Assembly (NCBI GenBank): GCA_009921765.1
Contig: RFXC01000035.1
Location: 1-25,387, forward strand
Direction: 5' to 3'
Origin: Betaproteobacteria bacterium
Lineage (GTDB): Bacteria > Pseudomonadota > Gammaproteobacteria > Burkholderiales > Burkholderiaceae
DNA: 25,387 nucleotides
The position numbers and the translations under genes were made by a program. Of this stretch, positions 16,861 to 24,835 are shown piece after piece (the first letter of the stretch is position 1; the number at the start of each line of letters is the position of its first letter). The notes under the pieces are model-generated. The model saw nothing but the letters and a program-made list of their open reading frames with translations, did not search any database and had not been told where the DNA came from.

Positions 16861-17107
16861 GGCTGGTACGCGCCCTGCGGGCGCGCTGCATGCAAAGCGG
16901 CCTCGCCGCGCGACAGCCGGCCACTTCCCCCTTGCTTGTCCGGATGGCCGCAGCGAATGCGGCGTCCCGGCGCGCCGTCATTCGTCAGGTCAGGGCTAGA
17001 CAGTTCGTGGTGCCTTGGCTGCGGGCTTGGACTATCGCGTTGTGGGGGTGTTCACGCGCGGCTTGGGCCGGCTCTGAGAAGATCGCACATCACACTCAGG
17101 AGCCGAC
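16861..17107. other. 247-base spacer between cytochrome c4 and msrP
   Basis: It contains a 7-bp hairpin CGCGCCC-TGC-GGGCGCG (16869-16885) just after the cytochrome stop, without a T tract, possibly aiding 3'-end formation. The remainder shows no coding sequence I recognise. In several Burkholderiales the cytochrome c biogenesis genes resB and ccsB occupy this position as far as I recall; no remnant of either is apparent. Confidence 0.5.
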
Positions 17108-18100
17108 ATGCTGATACGAACGCACGATGCGAGCACGCCGCCAGTCTCGGACATCACGCCGCGTGAAGTCTGGCGTAACCGGCGCCAACTGCTTGCGGCC
17201 GCAGGCGGCACTGCGCTCGGGGCAGCGCTACCCGCACTCGCGTCAACTGCGGCGCAGGCCTCCAGCGCCATCATGCAGGGCGGCGATCCCAAAGCGCAGA
17301 AGCTTGCCGCGACCGCCTCGAAACTCTCCACCCCCGAGCGTGCCACGCCCTACAAGGTCGTGACCACCTACAACAATTTCTACGAGTTCGGCACCGAGAA
17401 GGACGATCCGGTCAAACACGCCCATCGGCTGCGCACGCGCCCCTGGTCGGTTCGCGTCGAGGGCGAGGTGGCCAAGCCTCGCAGCTTCGACATCGAAGAG
17501 CTTCTCACGCTCGCGCCCCTCGAGGAGCGGATTTACCGTATGCGCTGTGTCGAGGGTTGGTCGATGGTGATCCCCTGGATCGGCTATCCGCTTGCCGAAT
17601 TGATCCGGCGGGTCGAGCCCACCTCGAAGGCGCGCTATGTTGAATTCGTGACACTCGCCGACCCGAAACAGATGAACGGGCTCGCGATTCCGGTGATCAG
17701 CTGGCCCTACATGGAAGCGCTTCGGCTCGACGAAGCCATGCACCCGCTGACCCTTTTTACGGTCGGGCTGTACGGTGAGGTGCTGCCCAACCAGAACGGC
17801 GCGCCGGTGCGCCTGGTGGTCCCCTGGAAGTATGGCTTCAAGAGCGCCAAGTCGCTGGTGACCATCCGCTTCGTCGAGAAGCAGCCCAACACCAGCTGGA
17901 TGCGCTCATCGCCCGAGGAATATGGCTTCTATTCCAACGTCAATCCCGAGGTGAGCCATCCCCGCTGGTCGCAGGCCACCGAGCGCAGGCTCGGAGAGGA
18001 CGGCTTCATGCAACGCCGCCGCCCCACGCTGATGATGAACGGCTATGCCGATCAGGTTGGCAGCCTCTACGCCGGCATGGATCTGCGCCGCAACTTCTGA
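17108..18100 (+). CDS. msrP: Periplasmic methionine sulfoxide reductase, molybdopterin subunit MsrP (YedY)
   Basis: 330 residues. MsrP repairs oxidised methionines in periplasmic proteins using a molybdopterin cofactor. The N-terminus carries a Tat signal with RR at 25-26 ([11 protein letters not shown]) and an Ala-rich cleavage region near residues 43-50. The Mo-coordinating cysteine is C147 in [15 protein letters not shown]. Other family sequence includes [37 protein letters not shown] and PNTSW. The ribosome binding site CAGGAGCCGAC precedes the ATG at 17108. Its membrane partner msrQ follows after 17 bases. Confidence 0.96.
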   Translation: MLIRTHDASTPPVSDITPREVWRNRRQLLAAAGGTALGAALPALASTAAQASSAIMQGGDPKAQKLAATASKLSTPERATPYKVVTTYNNFYEFGTEKDDPVKHAHRLRTRPWSVRVEGEVAKPRSFDIEELLTLAPLEERIYRMRCVEGWSMVIPWIGYPLAELIRRVEPTSKARYVEFVTLADPKQMNGLAIPVISWPYMEALRLDEAMHPLTLFTVGLYGEVLPNQNGAPVRLVVPWKYGFKSAKSLVTIRFVEKQPNTSWMRSSPEEYGFYSNVNPEVSHPRWSQATERRLGEDGFMQRRRPTLMMNGYADQVGSLYAGMDLRRNF

Positions 18101-18117
18101 CGCAGCCGGACGCGTCC

Positions 18118-18705
18118 GTGCGGCTGTCGATCCCCTGGATCCGCGGTCTGGTGATCGCGGCCTCGATGCTGCCGATGTTGCGGCTGGTGCTCTGGCCGGT
18201 GCTGGATCGGGCAGGCGCCAACCCGGTTGAGTTTGTGACCCGCTCGAGCGGCACCTGGACCCTGGTGTTCCTGCTCCTTGCCCTGTCGGTGAGTCCGCTG
18301 CGGAGACTCACCGGGGCTGGGTGGCTGATGCGGCTGCGTCGCCCGCTCGGACTGGCAAGCTTTGCCTACGCCCTGGCCCACCTTGCAACCTGGGTATGGC
18401 TTGAGCACTGGTTTGAGATCGCCCCGATGATCGGCGATGTACTCAAGCGCCCTTTCATCACTGCCGGATTCGCTGCGCTGGTCCTGCTGATTCCGCTCGC
18501 CCTCACGTCGACTGATGCGATGGTTCGCAGGCTGGGGCGCCGATGGTCGACGCTCCATCAGCTGGTCTATGCAGCCGCAGTGCTCGCGGTGCTTCACTAC
18601 TGGTGGCACAAGGCTGGCAAAGCGGATGTGACCGAGCCCGCGCTCTATGCGCTGGCGCTTGCTCTGCTCCTCGGGTGGCGCCTGGTGGCGCGCCTGCGCC
18701 GCTGA
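18118..18705 (+). CDS. msrQ: Haem-binding membrane subunit MsrQ (YedZ)
   Basis: 195 residues with about six hydrophobic segments, matching the MsrQ length. MsrQ is a b-type cytochrome of the inner membrane that passes electrons from the respiratory chain to MsrP. Conserved sequence includes WTLVFLLLALSVSPLRRLTG, RRPLGLASFAYALAHLATWV, RPFITAGFAALVLLIPLALTS and RRWSTLHQLVYAAAVLAVLHYWW, which hold the likely haem-ligand histidines. The start is GTG at 18118 after a weak ribosome binding site. It converges on lysA with 14 bases between the stop codons. Confidence 0.95.
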   Translation: MRLSIPWIRGLVIAASMLPMLRLVLWPVLDRAGANPVEFVTRSSGTWTLVFLLLALSVSPLRRLTGAGWLMRLRRPLGLASFAYALAHLATWVWLEHWFEIAPMIGDVLKRPFITAGFAALVLLIPLALTSTDAMVRRLGRRWSTLHQLVYAAAVLAVLHYWWHKAGKADVTEPALYALALALLLGWRLVARLRR

Positions 18706-18722
18706 CGGTCTCTGCCCCGTCA
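18703..18722. terminator. Hairpin built from the two convergent stop codons of msrQ and lysA
   Basis: TGACGG (18703-18708) and CCGTCA (18717-18722) pair perfectly around the loop TCTCTGCC. The arms contain the msrQ TGA and the lysA TGA (read as TCA on the plus strand). It has no T tract, so it may be only a weak bidirectional terminator or an mRNA 3'-end stabiliser. Confidence 0.3.
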
Positions 18723-19979
18723 GTCGGGCAGGCGGTGCTCGAGTGCGAACAACGACTCGATGGATTCACGCTCGCGGATGAGGTGCACGCGGGCGCCATC
18801 GACCAGCACCTCGGCGGCACGCGGCCGGGTGTTGTAGTTGGAGCTCATGGCCATGCCGTAGGCGCCTGCGGACATGACCGCGAGCAGGTCGCCCTCGGCG
18901 AGGCAGAGCTGTCGGCCGCGAGCAAGCCAGTCGCCCGACTCGCAGACTGGACCGACGATATCGAACTGTGCCGATTTGCCCTGGCGCGGCCGGACCGGTT
19001 GCACGCCGTGCCAGGCTTCATAAAGCGCTGGCCGCATGAGATCGTTCATGCCGGCATCCACGATCGCGAAGTTGCGCTCGCCGTTTTGCTTCAGGTACTC
19101 CACCCGGGTCAGCAGCACACCGGCATTGCCCACGATCGAACGTCCAAACTCAAACAGGATTTCGTAGCGGGCGCCGCGCGGGTGCGCATCGAGCCGCGCG
19201 AATACGGCATCGATCAACGCTGCCCGTGAGGGCGGCGTCTCGTCGTCGTAGCAGATGCCCAGGCCACCGCCCAGGTCAATGTGGTGCAGTTCGATGCCCG
19301 CCGCGTGCAGGCGGTCAACGAGTTCGAGCACTTTGTCGAGTGCCGCGGTGAACGGCGCGAGGCTCGTGATCTGTGAGCCGATGTGGCAGTCGATACCGAC
19401 CACATCAAGGTGCGGCAGCGCGCACGCCCGCTGATACGCGGCGAGCGCGTCTTCGTGCGGGATGCCGAACTTGTTTTCGCGAAGACCTGTGGAAATGTAG
19501 GGATGCGTGCCCGCGTCGACATCGGGGTTGACGCGCAGAGACACGGGCGCGCGCCGTCCCATCTCGCCCGCAATCCGGTCTAGCCGCACAAGCTCTGCCT
19601 GCGACTCGACATTGAAGCAGCGAACGCCGGCCGTGAGGGCTTCGCGAATCTCGGCGTGGGATTTGCCGACGCCAGAAAAGACGGTTCGGGCCGCGCTGCC
19701 GCCAGCGGCGAGCACGCGACGCAGTTCGCCGGCCGAGACAATGTCAAAGCCCGCCTGCTCGCGTGCGAGCAGATCGATCACGGCGAGATTGGAATTGGCC
19801 TTGAGCGCATAGCAGACCAGCACTCGCCGCCCCGCGCAGGCCGCCGAGAATTCTCGCCAGGCGTCGGTGATGGCGCGGCGCGAGTAGACATAGCAGGGCG
19901 TGCCAAACTGCGCGGCAAGCGCATCAAGCGGTACATCTTCGGCGTAGAGTTGGCCGTCGCGAGGCAGGAAAGCATTCAT
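18720..19979 (-). CDS. lysA: Diaminopimelate decarboxylase
   Basis: 419 residues, the usual length. LysA removes CO2 from meso-diaminopimelate to make lysine, using pyridoxal phosphate. The PLP lysine is K60 in VCYALKANSN. HIGSQI, the glycine-rich phosphate-binding GGGLGI and the catalytic-site CESGDWLA are visible. The C-terminal beta domain has SAGAYGMAMSSNYNTRPR. The ATG at 19979 overlaps the stop of the lipoprotein gene upstream (ATGA), so both are likely one operon. Confidence 0.97.
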   Translation of the reverse strand: MNAFLPRDGQLYAEDVPLDALAAQFGTPCYVYSRRAITDAWREFSAACAGRRVLVCYALKANSNLAVIDLLAREQAGFDIVSAGELRRVLAAGGSAARTVFSGVGKSHAEIREALTAGVRCFNVESQAELVRLDRIAGEMGRRAPVSLRVNPDVDAGTHPYISTGLRENKFGIPHEDALAAYQRACALPHLDVVGIDCHIGSQITSLAPFTAALDKVLELVDRLHAAGIELHHIDLGGGLGICYDDETPPSRAALIDAVFARLDAHPRGARYEILFEFGRSIVGNAGVLLTRVEYLKQNGERNFAIVDAGMNDLMRPALYEAWHGVQPVRPRQGKSAQFDIVGPVCESGDWLARGRQLCLAEGDLLAVMSAGAYGMAMSSNYNTRPRAAEVLVDGARVHLIRERESIESLFALEHRLPD

Positions 19980-20209
19980 CGGTTGGCGGGCGCAGCAGGC
20001 GCCGCGCTGGATGGGTTGGAAAAATCAGGCGGCGGGCGAATGGTGCAGGGCGGCGGGCTGCCGTCAGCACAGGGACGCTTGGGCAGCGGACTGGGGGTGA
20101 GGGGCCCTTTGGTGCCGCAGCCGGTCAGCGCAATGAGCGACAGCAGGGCTGTGGTGAGTAGAATCCGCGACCGGAATTGCCGGGATTGCGCGGTGGTCGT
20201 TGCAGTCAT
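19976..20209 (-). CDS. lptM: LptM (YifL)-like small lipoprotein
   Basis: 77 residues. A hydrophobic signal (about 15-29) ends in the lipobox LTGC with the lipidated Cys at position 31, followed by GTKGPL, the conserved motif of LptM/YifL lipoproteins that assist maturation of the LptD-LptE complex. The rest is Pro/Ser/Ala-rich with two further cysteines. The start is uncertain: I chose ATG at 20209, but GTG at 20218 fits better with the GGAGGAGGGG (complement of about 20231-20240) upstream, and ATG at 20248 is also open. It overlaps lysA by 4 bases, the usual lptM-lysA pairing, and is divergent from cyaY. Confidence 0.85.
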   Translation of the reverse strand: MTATTTAQSRQFRSRILLTTALLSLIALTGCGTKGPLTPSPLPKRPCADGSPPPCTIRPPPDFSNPSSAAPAAPANR

Positions 20210-20259
20210 CAGCGCCACTACCCGGGCAGGCCCCTCCTCCATGACCAAGGCAGTCTAGC

Positions 20260-20586
20260 ATGAGCACCGAAGCGCCCTTCGAACACCTGATCGACCAAAC
20301 CCTGCGGGCCATCGAGGACGCCCTCGATGCCTCGGCGCTCGACATCGACACCCACCGCAGCGGACCGGTGCTCACGCTGGAGTTTGATGACGATTCGAAG
20401 ATCGTGATCAATGGCCAGGAGGCGGTGCGTGAGCTGTGGGTGGCCTGCCGTGCTGGCGGCTTTCACTTTCGGCGCGAGGCCGGTCAATGGCTCGATACGC
20501 GTGGCGCGGGTGAGCTCTTTGCCTGTCTGTCCCGCTGGGTGAGCGCGCAGGGGGGCGTGGCTGTCAGGCTCGCCGCTGGGCGCTGA
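20260..20586 (+). CDS. cyaY: Frataxin homologue CyaY
   Basis: 108 residues, the normal length. CyaY binds iron and the cysteine desulfurase IscS and modulates iron-sulfur cluster assembly. The acidic first helix (FEHLIDQTLRAIEDALD) and the sheet sequence LTLEFDDDSKIVINGQ are followed by ELWVACRAGGFHFRREAGQWLDTR, diagnostic for the family. The ATG at 20260 lies 50 bases from the divergent lptM start. It converges with ponA across a short repeat-containing gap. Confidence 0.95.
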   Translation: MSTEAPFEHLIDQTLRAIEDALDASALDIDTHRSGPVLTLEFDDDSKIVINGQEAVRELWVACRAGGFHFRREAGQWLDTRGAGELFACLSRWVSAQGGVAVRLAAGR

Positions 20587-20590
20587 CGGG

Positions 20591-20612
20591 GCAACGCGGC
20601 AACGCGGCAACG
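20591..20612. repeat. Short tandem repeat, unit GCAACGCG, about 2.75 copies
   Basis: The 27-base gap between the convergent cyaY and ponA stop codons consists almost entirely of an 8-base unit repeated in tandem. Such repeats change copy number by slippage. It is outside both coding regions, so no phase-variation effect on protein is expected. Confidence 0.7.
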
Positions 20613-20613
20613 A

Positions 20614-23022
20614 TCAGCGTCGCGGCTCGGCCAGTGCCGCGGTGACCGGCGTATTGCCCCACCACTGCACACCCGAGTCGATCCGCGGTGCCGGCGGCGG
20701 GGGTACCGCGGCGGGTCGCTCATCGACCCCGAGGCTGCGAATTCCCTGTCCGGGCCGGGTTTCGGTGAGATAGAACTCGCCATCGAGCTTCACCACACCA
20801 GGCGGTTGCACGCGCGCAATGTCGGGCGAGCGAGAGAGCGCCTGACCCATGTAGCTGATCCAGATGGGGAGCGCGAGGCCGCCGCCGGTTTCGCGCTCGC
20901 CCAGCTTCCTGGGTTGGTCATGACCGACCCAGACCGCGGCCGCGATCGCCGGGTTGTAGCCCACGAACCACGCGTCGTGCGCATCATTGGTGGTGCCGGT
21001 CTTGCCCGCCAGATCTTGACGTTTGAGCGATTGCGCCCGTGTGGCCGTGCCGTTCGAGACCACGGTCTGCAGCAGGCTGTCGACCAGGAACGCGTTGCGG
21101 GCGTCGATTGCCCGGCGTGCTTCATCACCCGCCCGCCCGGGGCGCGCCAGCGCGAGCACCCGGCCTTGCGTGTCGGTGATGCGCGTGATGAGATAGGGAT
21201 CGACCCGGTAGCCGCCGTTGGCAAACACCGAGTAGCCAGCGGCCATCTGGAGCGGCGTCACCGATCCTGCGCCCAGGGCCATCGTGAGATAGGGCGGGTG
21301 GCGCTCTGCGTCAAAGCCGAACCGGGTGACATAGGATTGTGCGTAGTTCGGGCCGATGGCATCAATCAGCCGGATCGAGACCATGTTCTTGGACTTGGCC
21401 ATGGCCTCGCGCAGCGTCATCGGGCCTTCGAAGCGGCCGTCATAGTTCTTGGGCTCCCAGAGCCGGTCGCCGGTTCGGCGCGGATCGATCTGGACGGGCG
21501 CATCGTTCACGATGGAGCTGGTGAGAAAGCCCTTTTCGAGCGCCGCCGAAAAGATGAAGGGCTTGAAGCTTGATCCGGGCTGGCGCCAGGCCTGCGTCAC
21601 GCGATTGAACTTGTTCCGGGAGAAGTCGAAGCCCCCCACCATGGCCCGGACCGCACCATCCATCGGACTGATTGCCACCAGCGCTGCCTCGACATCAGGG
21701 AGCTGGCTGATTTCAAACTGGCCGTTGCGAGTTTCGACGATGCGGACCAGGGAACCGCGGCGGATTCGACGGGCGGGTGCTGCCCGGTCGGTGAGCGCGT
21801 TGGCGACAAAACGCAGGCCCTCGCCCTGGATGCTGACCGGTTCGGTATTGCGACCGCGGGTGACGGTCACGCGGCCTGCCGAGGCCTGCAGCACCACCGC
21901 AGCGATGAACTCATCGACATCGTCTGCTTCGCCCAGCGCGGTTTCGATCTGTTCTTCGGCCCGCCGTGCATTGGTTGAAAGCTCGATCTGCGCTTCGGGT
22001 CCACGGTAGCCGTAGCGCCGGTCGTATTCGAGCAGCCCGGCCCGGACCGCCGCGTTGGCGGCACGCTGCTCGGCAGCGATCAGGGTGGTGTGCACCACCA
22101 GTCCTGCGGAGTAGGTGTCCTCGCGGAACTGCTCCCAGGCAAGCTGCCGCGCCATTTCCGCGGCGTGCGGCGCAAGCGGCAGCAGTTCCTGGCGGGGCTT
22201 GGCGAGCCGTAGCGGCTCGTCGAGGGCGGCCTGGTACTGCGCATCGGTGAGAAACCCGGCGTCACGCATTCGGCGCAGGATGTAGCGCTGTCGCTCGGTG
22301 GCGCGCTTGGGGTTGACCATCGGGTTGAACCGGGAGGGCGCCTTGGGCAGTCCGGCGAGCATCGCCGCCTGCCCCGCGCTCAGTTCGGCGAGGGGCTTAC
22401 CGAAGTAGGTTTGCGCGGCCGCCGCGAAGCCATAGGCGCGCTTACCGAGAAAAATCTGGTTGATGTAGAGCTCGAGGATCTGTTCCTTGCTGAGCGTTTC
22501 CTCGATCCGTAGCGCAATCAGAATCTCTACGATCTTTCGGGTGTAGGTGCGCTCGGGCGACAGAAAAAACTCGCGCGCGAGTTGCATCGTGATGGTGCTT
22601 GCCCCCTGCTCGGTGCCACCCGACAGCAGATTGACCACCGCGGCCCGTGCCACACCGATCAGATCGATGCCCACATGCTCGAAAAAGCGCGCGTCTTCGG
22701 CTGCGACGATGGCGTTCTTCATGACCTCGGGCACGTCCTGCACGCGCACGAAGGTGCGCCGCTCCTCGCCAAATTCGCCGATCAGGACGCCGTCTGCGGT
22801 GAGGATGCGAAGCGGAATGCGCGGCTTGTAGTCGAGGAGCGAGTCAAGCGGCGGCAACCGGTCGTTGATGAGCAGGGTGGCGAGCGACCCGGTGAGCACG
22901 ATGGCGGCGGCCAGCGCGAAGGGCGCCACAGCCAGCGCGAGCAGCAGACGCCCCAGGCGAAAGGGCCGCTTGGCGGGGGGAGGCGCGGGTCCAGAGTCTG
23001 GCGGGGGTGATCGACGGGTCAT
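20614..23022 (-). CDS. ponA: Penicillin-binding protein 1A, bifunctional transglycosylase/transpeptidase
   Basis: 802 residues. A class A PBP that polymerises and cross-links peptidoglycan. After a short Pro-rich cytoplasmic part, one membrane anchor spans about 24-50. The glycosyltransferase domain has the catalytic Glu in AAEDARFFEHVGID (E109) and GASTITMQLAREFFL at 140-154. An OB-like insert follows (about 320-440). The transpeptidase domain has S484-x-x-K487 in QPGSSFKPF, SKN at 544-546 and KTGT at 674-677. The ATG at 23022 and the perfect -10 TATAAT at 23070-23075 suggest a leader of about 40 bases. In many Burkholderiales it is divergent from pilMNOPQ; here it is divergent from aroK. 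Confidence 0.96.
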   Translation of the reverse strand: MTRRSPPPDSGPAPPPAKRPFRLGRLLLALAVAPFALAAAIVLTGSLATLLINDRLPPLDSLLDYKPRIPLRILTADGVLIGEFGEERRTFVRVQDVPEVMKNAIVAAEDARFFEHVGIDLIGVARAAVVNLLSGGTEQGASTITMQLAREFFLSPERTYTRKIVEILIALRIEETLSKEQILELYINQIFLGKRAYGFAAAAQTYFGKPLAELSAGQAAMLAGLPKAPSRFNPMVNPKRATERQRYILRRMRDAGFLTDAQYQAALDEPLRLAKPRQELLPLAPHAAEMARQLAWEQFREDTYSAGLVVHTTLIAAEQRAANAAVRAGLLEYDRRYGYRGPEAQIELSTNARRAEEQIETALGEADDVDEFIAAVVLQASAGRVTVTRGRNTEPVSIQGEGLRFVANALTDRAAPARRIRRGSLVRIVETRNGQFEISQLPDVEAALVAISPMDGAVRAMVGGFDFSRNKFNRVTQAWRQPGSSFKPFIFSAALEKGFLTSSIVNDAPVQIDPRRTGDRLWEPKNYDGRFEGPMTLREAMAKSKNMVSIRLIDAIGPNYAQSYVTRFGFDAERHPPYLTMALGAGSVTPLQMAAGYSVFANGGYRVDPYLITRITDTQGRVLALARPGRAGDEARRAIDARNAFLVDSLLQTVVSNGTATRAQSLKRQDLAGKTGTTNDAHDAWFVGYNPAIAAAVWVGHDQPRKLGERETGGGLALPIWISYMGQALSRSPDIARVQPPGVVKLDGEFYLTETRPGQGIRSLGVDERPAAVPPPPAPRIDSGVQWWGNTPVTAALAEPRR

Positions 23023-23069
23023 GACAAACCGGCGCGGGGTACGCGCCCGGTTCCGGCGGGGGATCCCAA

Positions 23070-23075
23070 ATTATA
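23070..23075 (-). promoter_or_regulatory. Candidate -10 element for ponA
   Basis: Read on the minus strand this is a perfect TATAAT, in the 83-base gap between the divergent ponA and aroK. The -35 region is weak (GATTAA at 17 bases). On the plus strand a TTTAAT (23092-23097) only nine bases before the aroK GTG could be its -10, which would make the aroK transcript nearly leaderless. Confidence 0.5.
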
Positions 23076-23105
23076 CGGGGGCCTTTTCTGATTTAATCCG
23101 TAACC

Positions 23106-23663
23106 GTGCGCAACATCATTCTCATCGGCATGATGGGATCAGGAAAATCCACCGTCGGTCGGCGGCTCGCCTCGACACTCGGCCGCCCGTTTGTCGACGC
23201 AGATACCGTGCTTGAACGGCGCTGTGGCGTTCCGATCTCGACCATCTTCGAACTCGAGGGAGAGGACGGCTTTCGCCGTCGCGAAGCGCAAGTGATCGCG
23301 GAACTCGCGCAGCCCTCGGGCTGTGTGCTTGCCACGGGCGGTGGCGCCATCCTGAATGCCGACAGCCGCGCGTTGCTCCACCGCGAGGGATTTGTGGTGT
23401 ATCTGCAGGCGGGGCTCGCCGATCTCTGGCAGCGGCTGCGACGCGACCGGGCGCGCCCCCTCCTTCGCACCAGCGATCCGAGGGCGCGCGTCGAGGCGCT
23501 GGTCGAGCAGCGCGACCCGCTTTACCGCGAGGCCGCGCACCGCGTCATTCCTACTGGCCGACAGCCGGTCGATCGCACCGTCGCCGACATCCTGGCCGCG
23601 CTACCCCCCGACCTTGCGGCCGATGCCCGGCCGGCGGATCCGTCGGTGTCCGATGCGGCCTGA
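23106..23663 (+). CDS. aroK: Shikimate kinase
   Basis: 185 residues. AroK phosphorylates shikimate in aromatic amino acid synthesis. The start is GTG at 23106 (MRNIILIGMMGSGKSTVGRR), with the P-loop GMMGSGKST at 8-16. The shikimate-site sequence FVDADTVLERRCGVPISTIFELEGEDGFRRREAQV (in part) and the GGGAILNADSRALL loop are clear, as is the lid RDRARPLLRTSDPRAR. No Shine-Dalgarno is visible upstream. It is followed after 60 bases by aroB, the usual pair. Confidence 0.97.
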   Translation: MRNIILIGMMGSGKSTVGRRLASTLGRPFVDADTVLERRCGVPISTIFELEGEDGFRRREAQVIAELAQPSGCVLATGGGAILNADSRALLHREGFVVYLQAGLADLWQRLRRDRARPLLRTSDPRARVEALVEQRDPLYREAAHRVIPTGRQPVDRTVADILAALPPDLAADARPADPSVSDAA

Positions 23664-23723
23664 GCGGGCCGGGTTCGAGACCCGGCAGGCCGGCCGCGAA
23701 TTCCCTTTTCCAGGAATCATTTC

Positions 23724-24818
23724 ATGAGTGTTCATCGTCTTGAGGTTGCGTTGGGCGAACGCAGCTATCCGATTCTGGTGGGTCCAGGACTGCTCGAGGG
23801 GGGCGCTGAGCTTGCCGGGCTGGCCGCCGGCCGGCAGGTGGCCATCGTGACCAACGCGAGGGTCGATGCGCTGTACGGCGAGCGGCTGCGCAGCGCGGTC
23901 GGGCGTGCCTCGCCCGCCACCTGCATCACGATTGCACTCGAGGAGGGCGAACAGCACAAGGACTGGTCGTCGCTCAACCGGGTGTTCGACGCGCTTCTTG
24001 CCTCGCAGTTCGATCGACGCTGCCTGATCGTGGCGCTGGGGGGCGGCGTGGTGGGCGACACGGCGGGGTTTGCTGCGGCAACCTACCAGCGTGGCGTCGA
24101 CTTTGTCCAGGTGCCCACGACGCTGCTCGCGCAGGTCGACTCATCGGTGGGCGGCAAGACCGCGATCAACCACCCGCGCGGCAAGAACATGATCGGCGCC
24201 TTCCATCAGCCGCGGCTGGTGCTTGCCGATACCGACACGCTTGCGAGCCTGCCAGCGCGTGAACTGTCTGCGGGCATCGCCGAAATGCTCAAGCATGGCG
24301 CGATCGCCGACCCACACTATCTCGGGGTGCTGGAGGCCGACATGGCGCGGCTGCGCGCCGGGGATGCGGCCGCACTTGCCGCCGCGGTGGTCCGGTCCTG
24401 CGAAATCAAGGCAGGCGTGGTGGGGGCTGATGAGCGCGAATCGGGTCTGCGCGCCATTCTCAACTTCGGCCACACCTTCGGTCACGCCATCGAGGCGGGT
24501 GCCGGTTACGGGCAGTGGCTGCACGGCGAGGCGGTGGGAGCCGGCATGGTGATGGCAGCCGATCTGTCGCATCGCCTGGGGCTCATCGACGCGGCCGTGC
24601 CTGAGCGGCTGCGCGCCGCGGTGGCGGCGGCGGGGTTGCCGGTCGAGGGGCCGGGCTGGCCCGCAGAGCGCTATGTTCAGCTGATGAGCGTCGACAAGAA
24701 AGCCTCGCAGGGCATTCCGAAGTTTGTGCTGCTGGAGGCGCTGGGCCGCGCGGTGGTGCGTTCGGCACCCGTCGATCTGGTTCATCAGACCTTGCGCGCC
24801 TGCTCGGCGGCGCACTGA
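23724..24818 (+). CDS. aroB: 3-dehydroquinate synthase
   Basis: 364 residues, typical length. AroB cyclises DAHP to 3-dehydroquinate with NAD and a divalent metal. NAD-binding [21 protein letters not shown], the block [34 protein letters not shown] (in part) and the metal-ligand region [12 protein letters not shown] are readable, with a second His in [27 protein letters not shown] is the ribosome binding site. It is followed 17 bases later by the dGTPase-like gene, the usual aroK-aroB-dgt order. Confidence 0.97.
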   Translation: MSVHRLEVALGERSYPILVGPGLLEGGAELAGLAAGRQVAIVTNARVDALYGERLRSAVGRASPATCITIALEEGEQHKDWSSLNRVFDALLASQFDRRCLIVALGGGVVGDTAGFAAATYQRGVDFVQVPTTLLAQVDSSVGGKTAINHPRGKNMIGAFHQPRLVLADTDTLASLPARELSAGIAEMLKHGAIADPHYLGVLEADMARLRAGDAAALAAAVVRSCEIKAGVVGADERESGLRAILNFGHTFGHAIEAGAGYGQWLHGEAVGAGMVMAADLSHRLGLIDAAVPERLRAAVAAAGLPVEGPGWPAERYVQLMSVDKKASQGIPKFVLLEALGRAVVRSAPVDLVHQTLRACSAAH

Positions 24819-24835
24819 GCGCGCGGGCGCCCCAA

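Noticed and set aside
16869..16885. 7-bp GC hairpin after cytochrome c4 as an intrinsic terminator.
   Set aside because: No T tract follows; it is mentioned only as a structural element of the spacer.
23669..23685. CCGGG-TTCGAGA-CCCGG after aroK looks exactly like a tRNA T-arm (5-bp stem, 7-base loop TTCGAGA).
   Set aside because: No acceptor, anticodon or D arm can be built around it, the upstream bases are aroK coding sequence, and no CCA follows. Most likely a chance hairpin in the aroK-aroB spacer.
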